From Asaia bogorensis (GTDB taxonomy: Bacteria; Pseudomonadota; Alphaproteobacteria; Acetobacterales; Acetobacteraceae), in contig CAMBMS010000012.1 in NCBI GenBank assembly GCA_945868845.1, forward strand, positions 1-64,000: 64,000 nucleotides of DNA, in the 5' to 3' direction. Positions within the stretch are counted from its first letter, which is position 1. Every line of letters starts with the position of its first letter. The notes under the pieces are model-generated. The model worked only from the letters and a program-made list of their open reading frames with translations, was not told where the DNA came from and did no database searches. Below are positions 35,925-45,405 of this stretch, piece by piece. The position numbers and the translations under genes are program-made.

Positions 35925-36332
35925 ATGGCCCGCGTCACCGTCGAGGATTGCGTCGAAAAAATTCCCAACCGCTTTGAACTGGTTTTGCTGGCGACGCAGC
36001 GCGCGCGCAATATCAGCCGTGGTGAGGAACTGACCATCGACCGCGATAATGACAAGAACCCGGTGGTCGCGCTGCGTGAAATCGCCGAGGAGACGATCGA
36101 TCTCGACCGGATCGAGCAGGATCTGGTGAAGTCGCTCTCGCGTGCGGCGGAACCTGAACCGGCGGACGAGGAAGTGCTGGATTTGATCCCGACCGATCAG
36201 AATATTTTTGGTCTGCAGGATATTTCGGCCGAGGAAGAAGTCGCTAACCTGAATGTTGAGGCCGACAATCTGTCGGCGGAGGGCATGGCGACAGCGATCG
36301 AGGCCGAGCTCGGCGGCCGGCAGCGCCGGTAA
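35925..36332 (+). CDS. rpoZ: RNA polymerase omega subunit
   Basis: 135-aa subunit that helps assemble beta-prime and forms part of the ppGpp site. [20 protein letters not shown] and [32 protein letters not shown] are the standard omega motifs. The C-terminal extension (about residues 70-135) is acidic and characteristic of alphaproteobacteria. GGAGG lies 9 nt before the ATG. It precedes rsh by 20 nt, the conserved rpoZ-rsh arrangement linking omega with ppGpp synthesis. Confidence 0.95.
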   Translation: MARVTVEDCVEKIPNRFELVLLATQRARNISRGEELTIDRDNDKNPVVALREIAEETIDLDRIEQDLVKSLSRAAEPEPADEEVLDLIPTDQNIFGLQDISAEEEVANLNVEADNLSAEGMATAIEAELGGRQRR

Positions 36333-36352
36333 GCTCGCCCCGGGACGCCGCG

Positions 36353-38644
36353 ATGACCCCGGGCGTCCGCAACTGGACCGTCTCGGCCGCGCCCGACGGC
36401 ACCGGCAGGCAGGAGGGGGTGCCGAACGCGGCATCCCCTGAGCAGCCCTTCCCATTGCTATTGGCTTTGCTCGAAACAATCCATGCCTATGATCCTAAGG
36501 CGGATACGTCCCTGATCGAGGCGGCCTATGCGCTGGCCGCGCAGGCGCATAGGGCGCAGAAGCGCGACAATGGCGATCCCTATATCACCCATCCCGTGGC
36601 GGTTGCCGAAATTCTAGCTGGGTACAAGCTGGATATCGCCTCCATCATCACTGCCCTGTTACATGATGTGATCGAGGATACGCCGGTTACGCTGAAGGAA
36701 ATCGAGCAGTATTTCGGTAAGCCCGTCGTCGGGCTGGTTGATGGCGTGACAAAGTTAAACCGGTTGGAGCTGCAATCGACGCGGACCAAGCAGGCGGAAA
36801 ATTTCCGCAAGCTGGTTTTGGCGATGAGCCGCGATATCCGCGTTCTGCTGGTGAAGCTGGCGGATCGGTTGCACAATATGCGCACCCTGCATTTCGTGGA
36901 AAACCAGGAACGGCGCGAACGCATCGCGCGCGAGACGATGGAGATCTACGCCCCGCTCGCCGAACGCATCGGCATGGAGGCGGTGAAAGCGGAATTGCAG
37001 ACCATTTCTTTTTCGCAGCTGGAACCCGAAGCATTCGATACGATCCAGGCGCGGATGAATTTTCTGCGCGGGCAGGGCGCGGATGTGGTGGAGGATGTAC
37101 GTGCGGAGTTGCGGCGCGTGTGCGAAAAATCTGGCGTTGACGTGATCGAGGTGACGGGGCGGGAGAAAAATCCGTTCTCAGTCTGGGAGAAAATGCAGCG
37201 CCGGAATGTCACCTTCGAGCAGCTTTCCGATATCATGGCGTTTCGCGTTGTGGTGCCGACGCGCGAGGCCTGCTATGCGGCGCTGGGGGCGCTGCATGCG
37301 GCCTATCCAGTGATTGCGGGACGGTTTAAGGATTATATTTCCACGCCGAAATCGAACGACTACCAGTCCATCCATACCGGAGTGACGCTGCGCGCGCCGC
37401 GGCACCAGAAGATCGAGGTGCAGATCCGCACGCAGGATATGCATAATGTGGCGGAAAACGGCGTCGCCGCGCATTGGTTCTACAAGAAGGATGATCCCCG
37501 CGCGGGCTTGCCATCGGCGAATGACTTGCAGAAACTTCGCTGGGTGCAGGATTTGCTGGATATTTTGGAAAATTCGGCTGCGGCCGATGAATTTCTAGAA
37601 GACACCAAGCTGGAACTTTACGGCGATCAGGTGTTCTGCTTTACGCCGAAGGGTCAGCTGATCCAGTTGCCCAGTGGGGCGACGCCGGTAGATTTCGCCT
37701 ATGCGGTGCATAGCCAGGTGGGCGATACCTGCGTTGGCGCCAAGGTGAACGGGCGACTGATGCCGGTGCGCCATGAATTAGAGAATGGCGACCAGGTCGA
37801 GATCATCACGGCGCGCGGTGGCACGCCCTCTCCGGCCTGGGAACGCTTTGCGGTGACGGGCAAGGCGCGCGCGCGGATCCGCCGCTTCGTGCATCAGCAG
37901 CAGCGGCAGGAAAACTTCGATAACGGCCGTGCCGCCCTAGCGAAGGCGTTTCGTCAGGAAGGTGTTGACGGCTCCGAACGTGTGCTGGAGCCAGTGTTAA
38001 AGCAGCTGAAATTTTCCACGCTGGACGATCTTTATGTCGCGGTGGGCAGCGGCACGGTTGGCCCGAAGGAAGTGGTTTACACTGCCTATCCGGAATTCCG
38101 TCAGGCACCGCGCGCGCCACGCATGATGCCGAGTTTGCAACCACTCCATCCGCGCCCGTCCGCGCGCGATGAGAACGCTATGGCGATTACCGGATTGGTG
38201 GCTGGCATGGCGGTGCTGTATGCCGCGTGCTGCCATCCTCTACCAGGTGATCGGATTGTTGGCATCATTGCAACGGGGAAGGGAGTGATGATCCATACTA
38301 AGGCTTGCCTGACCCTAGAGAGTTTTGCCGCGACCCCGGAACGCTTCATCGATGTCGATTGGGATCTAACGGTGCAGCCGGCGAAGCGGGACGGTAAATC
38401 GAGCCTGCATACTGGGCGGGTTAGCGTGATGGCTGCGAATGAACCGGCGACCTTGGCGAACCTGACCAATGCGATCGCTAAGCATGAAGGTGCGGTCTCG
38501 AACCTGAGGATCCAGAACCGGCAGACCGACTTTATGGAGGTTCTGGTGGATGTGGAGGTGCGCGATCTGAAGCACCTGTCCACCGTGATCGCCGGGTTGC
38601 GCGCGGCGCCTGGGGTCACGCAAGTGGAACGAGAGAAGGCGTGA
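36353..38644 (+). CDS. rsh: Bifunctional (p)ppGpp synthetase/hydrolase (Rsh)
   Basis: 763-aa RelA/SpoT homologue, the single long Rsh of alphaproteobacteria. Order: HD hydrolase ([21 protein letters not shown] in part, then [11 protein letters not shown] with the metal HD; about residues 60-215), synthetase (about 260-390, [19 protein letters not shown] with the catalytic Glu region following), TGS ([28 protein letters not shown] in part, about 425-485), a conserved Cys-containing region ([10 protein letters not shown]) and a C-terminal ACT domain. Both HD and synthetase residues appear intact, so both activities are expected. Confidence 0.95.
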   Translation: MTPGVRNWTVSAAPDGTGRQEGVPNAASPEQPFPLLLALLETIHAYDPKADTSLIEAAYALAAQAHRAQKRDNGDPYITHPVAVAEILAGYKLDIASIITALLHDVIEDTPVTLKEIEQYFGKPVVGLVDGVTKLNRLELQSTRTKQAENFRKLVLAMSRDIRVLLVKLADRLHNMRTLHFVENQERRERIARETMEIYAPLAERIGMEAVKAELQTISFSQLEPEAFDTIQARMNFLRGQGADVVEDVRAELRRVCEKSGVDVIEVTGREKNPFSVWEKMQRRNVTFEQLSDIMAFRVVVPTREACYAALGALHAAYPVIAGRFKDYISTPKSNDYQSIHTGVTLRAPRHQKIEVQIRTQDMHNVAENGVAAHWFYKKDDPRAGLPSANDLQKLRWVQDLLDILENSAAADEFLEDTKLELYGDQVFCFTPKGQLIQLPSGATPVDFAYAVHSQVGDTCVGAKVNGRLMPVRHELENGDQVEIITARGGTPSPAWERFAVTGKARARIRRFVHQQQRQENFDNGRAALAKAFRQEGVDGSERVLEPVLKQLKFSTLDDLYVAVGSGTVGPKEVVYTAYPEFRQAPRAPRMMPSLQPLHPRPSARDENAMAITGLVAGMAVLYAACCHPLPGDRIVGIIATGKGVMIHTKACLTLESFAATPERFIDVDWDLTVQPAKRDGKSSLHTGRVSVMAANEPATLANLTNAIAKHEGAVSNLRIQNRQTDFMEVLVDVEVRDLKHLSTVIAGLRAAPGVTQVEREKA

Positions 38645-38651
38645 CGCGGGT

Positions 38652-39068
38652 ATGATTTTGGGCATCGGTTCCGATATCTGCGACATAAGGCGCATGGAAC
38701 GGGTGATCGAACGTCACGGCGAGCGTTTCCTGCAGCGGGTGTTCACCGACCTTGAACGGGCTAAGGCGATGCGGCGGACGGAGCGTATCCGGGCGGCCAC
38801 ATTCGCCAAGCGGTTTGCGGCCAAGGAAGCAGCGGCGAAAGCGTTGGGCACAGGGTTCCGACGGGGCGTGTTTATGTCCGATCTCGGCGTAGTCAATTTG
38901 TCGGGTGGGCAGCCCAGCTTGTGCATGACGGGCGGCGCGGCGACGCGGCTGGCGGCGATCACGCCAGCGGGGATGGTGGCTGCGGTAGCACTGACGATGG
39001 CGGATGAGTACCCCTACGCCTTTGCCCAGGTGATTATCTCGGCGATGCCGGCGACAGTGCTAGCCTAA
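38652..39068 (+). CDS. acpS: Holo-[acyl-carrier-protein] synthase
   Basis: Transfers phosphopantetheine from CoA to apo-ACP. The 138-aa product has the [20 protein letters not shown] metal-binding motif (Asp7-type) and [19 protein letters not shown] with the catalytic Glu-Lys. It lies 7 nt after rsh and before lepB; acpS-lepB-rnc-era is a common alphaproteobacterial order (pdxJ, often in front of acpS, is not here). Confidence 0.95.
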   Translation: MILGIGSDICDIRRMERVIERHGERFLQRVFTDLERAKAMRRTERIRAATFAKRFAAKEAAAKALGTGFRRGVFMSDLGVVNLSGGQPSLCMTGGAATRLAAITPAGMVAAVALTMADEYPYAFAQVIISAMPATVLA

Positions 39069-39151
39069 GCCCATTGTAGCACGTGCTTGACAGGATGTTG
39101 CCCCCTGGGCTTCATCCGCCGCCACTTCCCCATTGAAAGTATGTCGACCCT

Positions 39152-39895
39152 ATGGCGAAACGCGCCTCTATCGGCTGGTTGGAGAATATCAAAACCATTG
39201 TCTATGCCGGCCTGATCGCCATTGGCATTCGCACGGTTGCGTTCGAGCCGTTCAATATTCCATCCGGCAGTATGATCCCTAGCCTGCTGGTAGGTGATTA
39301 CCTGTTCGTTTCGAAATACAGCTATGGGTATTCGCGCTATTCTCTGCCCTTCGCACCGCCCTTGTTCAGCGGGCGGATTTTTGGTGGCGACCCGCAACGC
39401 GGCGATATCGCGGTGTTCAAATGGCCGCGCGATAATCGCACCGATTATATTAAGCGCATCGTCGGCCTGCCAGGCGATACCGTGCAGGTGCGGATGGGGC
39501 AGCTTTATATCAACGGCAATGAAGTCAAGCGGGATGCGGCGGAGCCGATGATATCGCGCGATGATTCGGGCCTGCTCGTGGCAGGCAAGCGCTACATCGA
39601 AATGCTGCCCGGTGGCGCGATGCATGGCATCCAGAAATACAGCGATTCCGGCTATATGAATAATACGCCGGAATTCAAGGTGCCCACGGGGGCTCTGTTC
39701 GTCATGGGTGATAATCGCGACAACAGTGCCGATAGTCGCGATCCTAATAGCGGCGTTGGTTTCGTGCCGATTGAAAATCTTGTTGGGCGCGCGGAATTCA
39801 TTTTCTTTTCTGTCGAGCCGGGCAATCCGTGGTGGGAAGTGTGGACCTGGCCCTTCGATATTCGCTGGAGCCGGTTGTTCCGGGGCATTCATTGA
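39152..39895 (+). CDS. lepB: Signal peptidase I
   Basis: Membrane serine protease releasing exported proteins. The 247-aa protein has one N-terminal membrane segment (about residues 13-30); Ser40 in IPSGSMIPSLLVGD is the nucleophile and Lys101 in YIKRIVGLPGDTV the general base. GDNRDNSADSRD is the third conserved box. It appears to be followed directly by rnc with an 10-nt gap, matching the lepB-rnc-era operon. Confidence 0.96.
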   Translation: MAKRASIGWLENIKTIVYAGLIAIGIRTVAFEPFNIPSGSMIPSLLVGDYLFVSKYSYGYSRYSLPFAPPLFSGRIFGGDPQRGDIAVFKWPRDNRTDYIKRIVGLPGDTVQVRMGQLYINGNEVKRDAAEPMISRDDSGLLVAGKRYIEMLPGGAMHGIQKYSDSGYMNNTPEFKVPTGALFVMGDNRDNSADSRDPNSGVGFVPIENLVGRAEFIFFSVEPGNPWWEVWTWPFDIRWSRLFRGIH

Positions 39896-39905
39896 GCGGG
39901 CGGAC

Positions 39906-40571
39906 GTGAGCGGCGATCTGGAAGCGATCCTGGGTCACGCGTTTTGCCGGCCGGAATTGCTGCGCGAAGCGTTGACGCATAGGTCCATTAGCGCGCGCCG
40001 GGGCGGGATTTCCAATGAGAGGCTGGAATTTATTGGCGATCGGGTGTTGGGATTGTTGATGGCGGAATGGCTAGCGGAGAGATTTCCGGCCGAACAGGAA
40101 GGCGCGCTGGGTAGCCGGTTGGCGCTGCTAGTGTCCCAGCCAGTGCTGGTGGCGGTGGCGGAGGCGATCGAGCTCGGCACCGCGATCGCGGTGGCGCCGG
40201 GGGAGGCGCGGGTCGGGGTGAAACGACGCGCGACCGTGCTGGCTGATGCGTTGGAGGCGACGATCGGGGCTCTGTTTCTCGATGATGGATTGGCGCCGGC
40301 ACGGGATTTTGTGCGCCGGGTCTGGCAGGGGCAGATGCAGGCCCTGGTGGCGCCGCCGAAAGACGCGAAAACAGCGTTGCAGGAATGGTTGCAGGCGAAA
40401 GGAAAAGACTTGCCCGCGTATAAGATAGTCTCGCGCGAAGGGCCGTCCCACGCGCCGGTCTTTGTGATTGCCGTGGCCAGTGGTGCGTTGGTGGGAACCG
40501 GACGGGCGGGAGCGAAGCGTCTGGCGGAACAGGAAGCGGCGGCGGATCTGTTGCGCCAGTTGCGCTCATGA
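39906..40571 (+). CDS. rnc: Ribonuclease III
   Basis: Double-stranded-RNA endonuclease for rRNA and mRNA processing. The 221-aa product starts with a GTG. The catalytic signature NERLEFIGDRVLGL and the second acidic site DALEATIGALFLDDGL are present, with a C-terminal dsRNA-binding domain (about residues 148-218, LQEWLQAKGKDLPAYKIV and KRLAEQEAAADLLRQL). The start is inferred from family length; the frame is open upstream through lepB. Overlaps era by 4 nt. Confidence 0.94.
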   Translation: MSGDLEAILGHAFCRPELLREALTHRSISARRGGISNERLEFIGDRVLGLLMAEWLAERFPAEQEGALGSRLALLVSQPVLVAVAEAIELGTAIAVAPGEARVGVKRRATVLADALEATIGALFLDDGLAPARDFVRRVWQGQMQALVAPPKDAKTALQEWLQAKGKDLPAYKIVSREGPSHAPVFVIAVASGALVGTGRAGAKRLAEQEAAADLLRQLRS

Positions 40572-41473
40572 GCACGCGTTGCGGTTTTGTGGCCATTGTC
40601 GGTGCGCCCAACGCGGGAAAATCGACGTTGTTAAACCGTCTGACAGGGGCAAAACTGTCCATCGTCAGCCCGAAGGCGCAGACGACGCGGTTTCGTGTGC
40701 TGGGCATCCTCATGCGCGGGGCGACGCAGATGCTGCTGGTGGACACGCCTGGAATTTTCCATCCGCGCCGGAAGTTGGATCGCGCCATGGTGGCCGCGGC
40801 TTGGACGGGCGCGCAGGGTGCGGACCTGACCGTGCTGCTGGTGGATACGAAAACAGGCGCGAGCGAAGCGGTGACAGATATCGTCGCGCGGTTGAAGGAA
40901 AGTGGGCGGCGGTGCTGGCTTGTGTTGAACAAGATCGATCTAGTGGCGCCGGAACAGTTACTTCCATTAACTGCGCGGCTTTCCGAGCAGATGGAATTTG
41001 AACATATATTTATGGTGAGTGCGTCCAACGGCGATGGGTTGAACGGATTGCTGAATACGCTGGCCACGGCGTTGCCGGAAGGGCCGCATTTGTTTCCCGC
41101 GGATGAGCTGACCGATCTACCGGATCGGCTGTTGGCAGCGGAGATCGTGCGTGAGCAGATTTTTTTGCAAACGCATGAGGAAGTGCCCTATGGCGCGACG
41201 GTGGAGACGGAAAGTTTCAAGGAACGCAAGGATGGCTCGGTGCGGATCGATGCGACGATCTATGTTGCGCGGGCCGGGCATAAGGCGATCCTGATAGGCG
41301 CGAAGGGGACGCGCATTCGCGAGATTGGCGCCAAGGCGCGATCGCATTTGCTGCAATTGCTGGATCGGCCAGTGCATCTGTTCCTGAACGTGAAGGAACG
41401 TGTCGGGTGGGATGAGGAGCGTGCCCGGCTACGCGCCATTAATCTGGACCCGGATGACGGCGCCGCTGGGTAA
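40568..41473 (+). CDS. era: GTPase Era
   Basis: Essential GTPase for 16S rRNA maturation and 30S assembly. The 301-aa protein has G1 GAPNAGKST, the T of switch I in AQTTRFRVLG, G3 DTPGIF and G4 NKIDL, then a KH RNA-binding domain with GHKAILIGAKGTRIREIG. Its ATG overlaps the rnc stop (ATGA). It ends the acpS-lepB-rnc-era run; recO, which often follows, is absent and a convergent dehydrogenase gene begins 4 nt on. Confidence 0.96.
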   Translation: MSTRCGFVAIVGAPNAGKSTLLNRLTGAKLSIVSPKAQTTRFRVLGILMRGATQMLLVDTPGIFHPRRKLDRAMVAAAWTGAQGADLTVLLVDTKTGASEAVTDIVARLKESGRRCWLVLNKIDLVAPEQLLPLTARLSEQMEFEHIFMVSASNGDGLNGLLNTLATALPEGPHLFPADELTDLPDRLLAAEIVREQIFLQTHEEVPYGATVETESFKERKDGSVRIDATIYVARAGHKAILIGAKGTRIREIGAKARSHLLQLLDRPVHLFLNVKERVGWDEERARLRAINLDPDDGAAG

Positions 41474-41476
41474 AAT

Positions 41477-42370
41477 TTACCGGGTTTTTGGAATTTCAAA
41501 CCTCGCATCGCGTTCGATATATTTGACGATCGCGGTAAGATCTTCCTTCGCCGCGCCTTGGAACATGGCGTGCTTGAAGACAAGGCGCGCGGCCTGACAA
41601 ACCCACATGGGTACGCCCAGTGCCTCGCCCTGTGCGATGGCGAGGTCGATATCCTTCATCAGGATATGCATCTCGGCGCCGAAATCGAAGCTGCGGGTGA
41701 GGACAGCGAGGGGGAATTTTGCCTGTGTGGCGCTATTCTGCCCGCTGCCGGCATTGATGGCTTTCAGCATCACTTCTGGGTCCAGCCCGCCCTTGGCGCC
41801 CATGACGAAGGCTTCAGCGGTGGCGGCCAGAGCCACCGCCGACAGGATGTTATTGGTGAGTTTCAGTACCTGCGCAGCTCCCGGCTTGTCGCCCGCCACG
41901 GTGACGGTGCGCCCCCAGAGGGAAACCATGGGCAGAACCTTTGTTACCGCTTCGGGATCGCCGGAGATCATGACGGAGAGCGTGCCAGCGCGTGCGCCCG
42001 GCGGGCCACCGGAGATCGGGCAATCGACCACGGTGACACCGCGGGCGGCCATGCCGTGTTCGATCTCATGCAGGAACGGCACGCCGATGGTGCAGGTATT
42101 GACCAGGATCTTCATACCGCTGCCCTGCATCAGCCCGGTTTCGCCGGAAACTACGGTGCGGAAGGCGGCCAAAGTGGGCAGGGAGACGAACACGACCTCG
42201 CATTTATCGGCGAGGTCTTTCGGTGAGTCGGCCTTGCGGGCCTGGCGATCTAGCAAGGGGCGCATGGCGTCCTCGCGGATGTCGAATAAAGTTAAGTTGT
42301 GTCCGCCATCCATGAGTTTTCCAGCCATGGGCAGGCCCATATTTCCGGTGCCAAGAAATCCTGCATCCAT
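41477..42370 (-). CDS. 3-hydroxyisobutyrate dehydrogenase-family oxidoreductase (paralogue A)
   Basis: 297-aa NAD(P)-dependent beta-hydroxyacid dehydrogenase. Rossmann motif GFLGTGNMGLPMAGKL, substrate motif DCPISGGPPGARAGTLSVMISG (in part), catalytic Lys in AAQVLKLTNNILSA and NAGSGQNSAT at the sugar/acid site. Substrate not predictable; hydroxyisobutyrate, tartronate semialdehyde or related acids are possible. It is highly similar, and equal in length and C-terminal FEIPKTR, to the next upstream gene, so the two arose by a local duplication. Confidence 0.87.
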   Translation of the reverse strand: MDAGFLGTGNMGLPMAGKLMDGGHNLTLFDIREDAMRPLLDRQARKADSPKDLADKCEVVFVSLPTLAAFRTVVSGETGLMQGSGMKILVNTCTIGVPFLHEIEHGMAARGVTVVDCPISGGPPGARAGTLSVMISGDPEAVTKVLPMVSLWGRTVTVAGDKPGAAQVLKLTNNILSAVALAATAEAFVMGAKGGLDPEVMLKAINAGSGQNSATQAKFPLAVLTRSFDFGAEMHILMKDIDLAIAQGEALGVPMWVCQAARLVFKHAMFQGAAKEDLTAIVKYIERDARFEIPKTR

Positions 42371-42382
42371 TAACCTTCTCCC

Positions 42383-43276
42383 TTATCGCGTCTTTGGAAT
42401 CTCAAAGCCGGCGCCCTTTTCGATCATGCGCACGAAGGTGCTGATATCGTCCTGGCCCTTGCCAGCGAAGGCGGTGTGTTTCAGGACCAGGCGCACGGCG
42501 TGGCAAACCCACATGGGCACGCCCAGTGCCTCGCCCTGTTCGATGGCGAGATCGACATCCTTGATGAGCACATCCAGGGTTGCGCCGTAATGGAAGGAGC
42601 GGTCGAGCACGGAGGCGGGGAAAAGCTGCTGGGTGGCGCTGTTCTGCCCGCTACCGGCGTTGATGGCGTTCAGCATCACCTCGGGGTTCAGGCCGCCCTT
42701 AGCACCCATCACGAGTGCCTCTGCGGTGGCCACTTGCGCGACTGCGGCGAGGATATTGTTGGTCAATTTCAGCACTTGCGCGGCGCCGGTTTTGTCTCCG
42801 GCGATGGTCAGGGTTGGACCCCATAGGGAAATAAAGGGGCGGATTTTTTCGATCAGGGCGGGATCGCCGGAGACCATAACCGACAATGTGCCAGCCCGCG
42901 CGCCGGCCGGGCCTCCGGAGATCGGGCAATCGACGACAGTCACGCCTTTCGGGGCCAGGGTCGCCTCGATTTCGCGCAGAAAGGGCACGCCGATAGTGCA
43001 GGTATTGACCAGTAGCTTCATTCGGCTGCCTTGCGTCAGGCCGTTCGGGCCGTTCACCACGGCCCGGAACGCGGCGAGGGTGGGCAGGGAGACGAACACC
43101 GTCTCGCACTGATCGGCCAGTTCGCGCGGGGTATTGGCTCGCCGGGCTTGGCGTTGCAGGAGCGGGGTCATGGCGGCTTCGTTGATGTCGCACAAGGTGA
43201 GCTGATGCCCTCCATCGATCAATTTTTCCGCCATGGGCTGGCCCATATTACCGACCCCCAGATATCCCGCCTCCAT
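42383..43276 (-). CDS. 3-hydroxyisobutyrate dehydrogenase-family oxidoreductase (paralogue B)
   Basis: 297-aa paralogue of the downstream gene: GYLGVGNMGQPMAEKLIDGG Rossmann motif, CPISGGPAGARAGTLSVM, catalytic Lys in AAQVLKLTNNILAA and NAGSGQNSAT. The start at 43276 gives the same length as paralogue A; the frame is open to 43477 but that part overlaps the divergent promoter region. 12 nt separate it from paralogue A, so they form a two-gene unit, divergent from paralogue C. Confidence 0.87.
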   Translation of the reverse strand: MEAGYLGVGNMGQPMAEKLIDGGHQLTLCDINEAAMTPLLQRQARRANTPRELADQCETVFVSLPTLAAFRAVVNGPNGLTQGSRMKLLVNTCTIGVPFLREIEATLAPKGVTVVDCPISGGPAGARAGTLSVMVSGDPALIEKIRPFISLWGPTLTIAGDKTGAAQVLKLTNNILAAVAQVATAEALVMGAKGGLNPEVMLNAINAGSGQNSATQQLFPASVLDRSFHYGATLDVLIKDVDLAIEQGEALGVPMWVCHAVRLVLKHTAFAGKGQDDISTFVRMIEKGAGFEIPKTR

Positions 43277-43374
43277 GTGGTCCTCCGCGCGTGCCAAAGC
43301 TACAATGTTGGCGTCAACCATAGCGTGGTCACGGCGTAACGCCACTGCGCGCAATCCAGAGGGGATAATGAAGC

Positions 43375-44280
43375 ATGAGCGCACCCAGAATCGGGTATAT
43401 CGGCCTTGGCGTGATGGGTGGGGCGCTAGCACGGCGGTTGCTGCGCGAGTACAAGCTGACGGTGTATGACCTTTCATCCGAACGCTGCGCCGAGTTCGCC
43501 AAGCTGGGCGCCACGGTGGTGGGCTCGCCCGCCGAGGTTGGCGCCGTATCTGACATCGTGCTGACGTGTCTGCCGACCTCGGCGCAGGTTAGGGAAGTTG
43601 TTTTCGGCGGCAATCACGGTTTAGTCCGTGGCATGCAGCCGGGGGGGGTGATCGTCGATCAGACATCCGGTGCCACCGCGGCGACGCGGGAAATGGCGGC
43701 CGAACTGGTGCCGACCGGGGTGAGCCTGATCGACGCGCCGGTGAGCGGCGGCCCGCAAGGCGCGGATGCGGGAACCATCGCCATTATGGTCGGCAGCACG
43801 GACGAGCAATACGCGCGGGTTGCTCCGATCCTGAACGTGATTAGCCCGAATGTCGTCCATGTCGGCCTATTGGGCGCGGGGCATACCGTGAAGGCAGTAA
43901 ACAACATGATGTCGGCCGGCAACCGGCTGCTCGCCTTTGAGGCAGTGAGCCTGGCCACCGCGCAGGGGTTGGACCCAAAAATTGTTGTGGACGTGATCAA
44001 TAAATCATCGGGGAGCAACAATGCTACGCAGAACACGTTCCCCAATAATATCTTTACCGACAATTTCGAGGCACGCTTTACCCTGGCGCTGATGGAAAAA
44101 GACGTGGCGCTGGCCAATGACTTAGCCACGGGCGATTTCGAAAAATTAAGTTTGGCGCCGGCGATCCTGCGCAATTACCGCATGGCCATCGAACGCTTTG
44201 GTCGCAATGGCGATCTGCACCAGATGTTCCGCTTATACGAAGAAGCGGCGGGCAAACAGATCGCCAAGAAACCAGCCTGA
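43375..44280 (+). CDS. 3-hydroxyisobutyrate dehydrogenase-family oxidoreductase (paralogue C)
   Basis: 301-aa member of the same family but more distant from A and B: GYIGLGVMGGALARRLL, DAPVSGGPQGADAGTIAIMV, catalytic Lys in GHTVKAVNNMMSA and NKSSGSNNAT. The different active-site context (SSGSNN instead of GSGQNS) suggests a different substrate. It is divergent from paralogue B with about 98 nt between the starts. A hairpin-rich gap follows before the metallo-beta-lactamase gene. Confidence 0.86.
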   Translation: MSAPRIGYIGLGVMGGALARRLLREYKLTVYDLSSERCAEFAKLGATVVGSPAEVGAVSDIVLTCLPTSAQVREVVFGGNHGLVRGMQPGGVIVDQTSGATAATREMAAELVPTGVSLIDAPVSGGPQGADAGTIAIMVGSTDEQYARVAPILNVISPNVVHVGLLGAGHTVKAVNNMMSAGNRLLAFEAVSLATAQGLDPKIVVDVINKSSGSNNATQNTFPNNIFTDNFEARFTLALMEKDVALANDLATGDFEKLSLAPAILRNYRMAIERFGRNGDLHQMFRLYEEAAGKQIAKKPA

Positions 44281-44428
44281 TCGCGGCGTTGATACCGGGG
44301 TTCTGGGGGTACCGCAAGTAAGGTGGAGGTTTTTCTCCCTGCCCCCCCCTTCTTCATCATCACAAAATGAATGAGTTCTAAGGGACGTCGCCCCGATTTT
44401 ACTTACGATAGTCTCCCTGAACCCGGTG

Positions 44429-45304
44429 TTATGCCTCGAACCGCCAGGCTTCGGGCACCAGGGCGTAGCCTGATGCGGAGTGGTCGAGGAAGCCGAAGCC
44501 GGGATAGTGCAGGTGCATGCCGGCGACGGGGATGCGGTCGGTTGCCACCATATCGAAGACGCGGCTGCGCATGGCAGCGGCGGCGTGTGGGTCGGTATCG
44601 AAGGCGATGGTGACTTCCGGGCGGGGGATTTGCACTTCCGGGATGTGAACGATGTCGCCCCAGACCAGTAGCTGTTCGCCGCCCGAGGCAATGCGGTAGG
44701 AAGTATGGCCAGGTGTGTGGCCGGGTATGGGTTCGGCGATGACGCCGGGGAAGACCTCGGTCGCCGCGTTGAAGACGCGCATGCGGTCCTTGTAGGGGGC
44801 TATTTGTTCGCGCGCGCATTGGAAGTACATCAGCTTTTCGCGTTCGGTGCCGCGCGACATGGCAGCGTCGTCGTGCCAGTGGCGGGGTTCGTTTTCGTGC
44901 ACGACCAGTTCCGCGTTTGGGAAGAAGCGGCGGCCGGTTTCGCGTTCCGCGAGGCCGGCGGAATGGTCGGGGTGCATATGGGTGAGCATCACCGCCTCGA
45001 TCGACGCCGGATCGACGCCGGCGACCTGGAGATTGCCGAGCAGCCAGCCCAGGGTGCCGCCCATATAGGTGCCAGAGCCGGTCTCGATTAGGGCGGTGCG
45101 ATGGCCATTGCGTATGAGGTAGGCGTTGACCGAAATGCGCCGCTTCGGGCGAAATTGGGCAGCGAGCATGGCCGCGCCTTCCTCTGGCGTGATACCGCGC
45201 AGCACATCTAACCCGCCATCCACGTAGCCATCCGCCAGGGCGGTGATGGTGATGTCGCCCACCTTTCGGTGATAGACACCAGGGACTTGGGTGATGCAAC
45301 TCAT
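44429..45304 (-). CDS. Metallo-beta-lactamase-fold hydrolase
   Basis: 291-aa cytoplasmic (no signal peptide) MBL-fold enzyme. Zinc ligands His109, His111, Asp113 and His114 lie in THMHPDHSAGL; PIPGHTPGHTS and LVWGDIVH supply the other His and bridging Asp, and HLHYPGFG the last His. The family includes N-acyl homoserine lactonase-like and other lactone or ester hydrolases; substrate unknown. GAGGAAA 9 nt upstream supports the start at 45304 over 45319. Divergent from prfC. Confidence 0.86.
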   Translation of the reverse strand: MSCITQVPGVYHRKVGDITITALADGYVDGGLDVLRGITPEEGAAMLAAQFRPKRRISVNAYLIRNGHRTALIETGSGTYMGGTLGWLLGNLQVAGVDPASIEAVMLTHMHPDHSAGLAERETGRRFFPNAELVVHENEPRHWHDDAAMSRGTEREKLMYFQCAREQIAPYKDRMRVFNAATEVFPGVIAEPIPGHTPGHTSYRIASGGEQLLVWGDIVHIPEVQIPRPEVTIAFDTDPHAAAAMRSRVFDMVATDRIPVAGMHLHYPGFGFLDHSASGYALVPEAWRFEA

Positions 45305-45405
45305 GCTAATTTTCCTCACTGCCGAATAGTGAGACCAGCATGGCGTACTCCTGCCGGAAAGGGGAGGACTTGACCGGCGGGTCGCGCGATGACAGACGCG
45401 CGCGC

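Noticed and set aside
36353-38644. Monofunctional RelA or SpoT
   Set aside because: Both the HD hydrolase motif and the synthetase region are intact, so a bifunctional Rsh is the better call.
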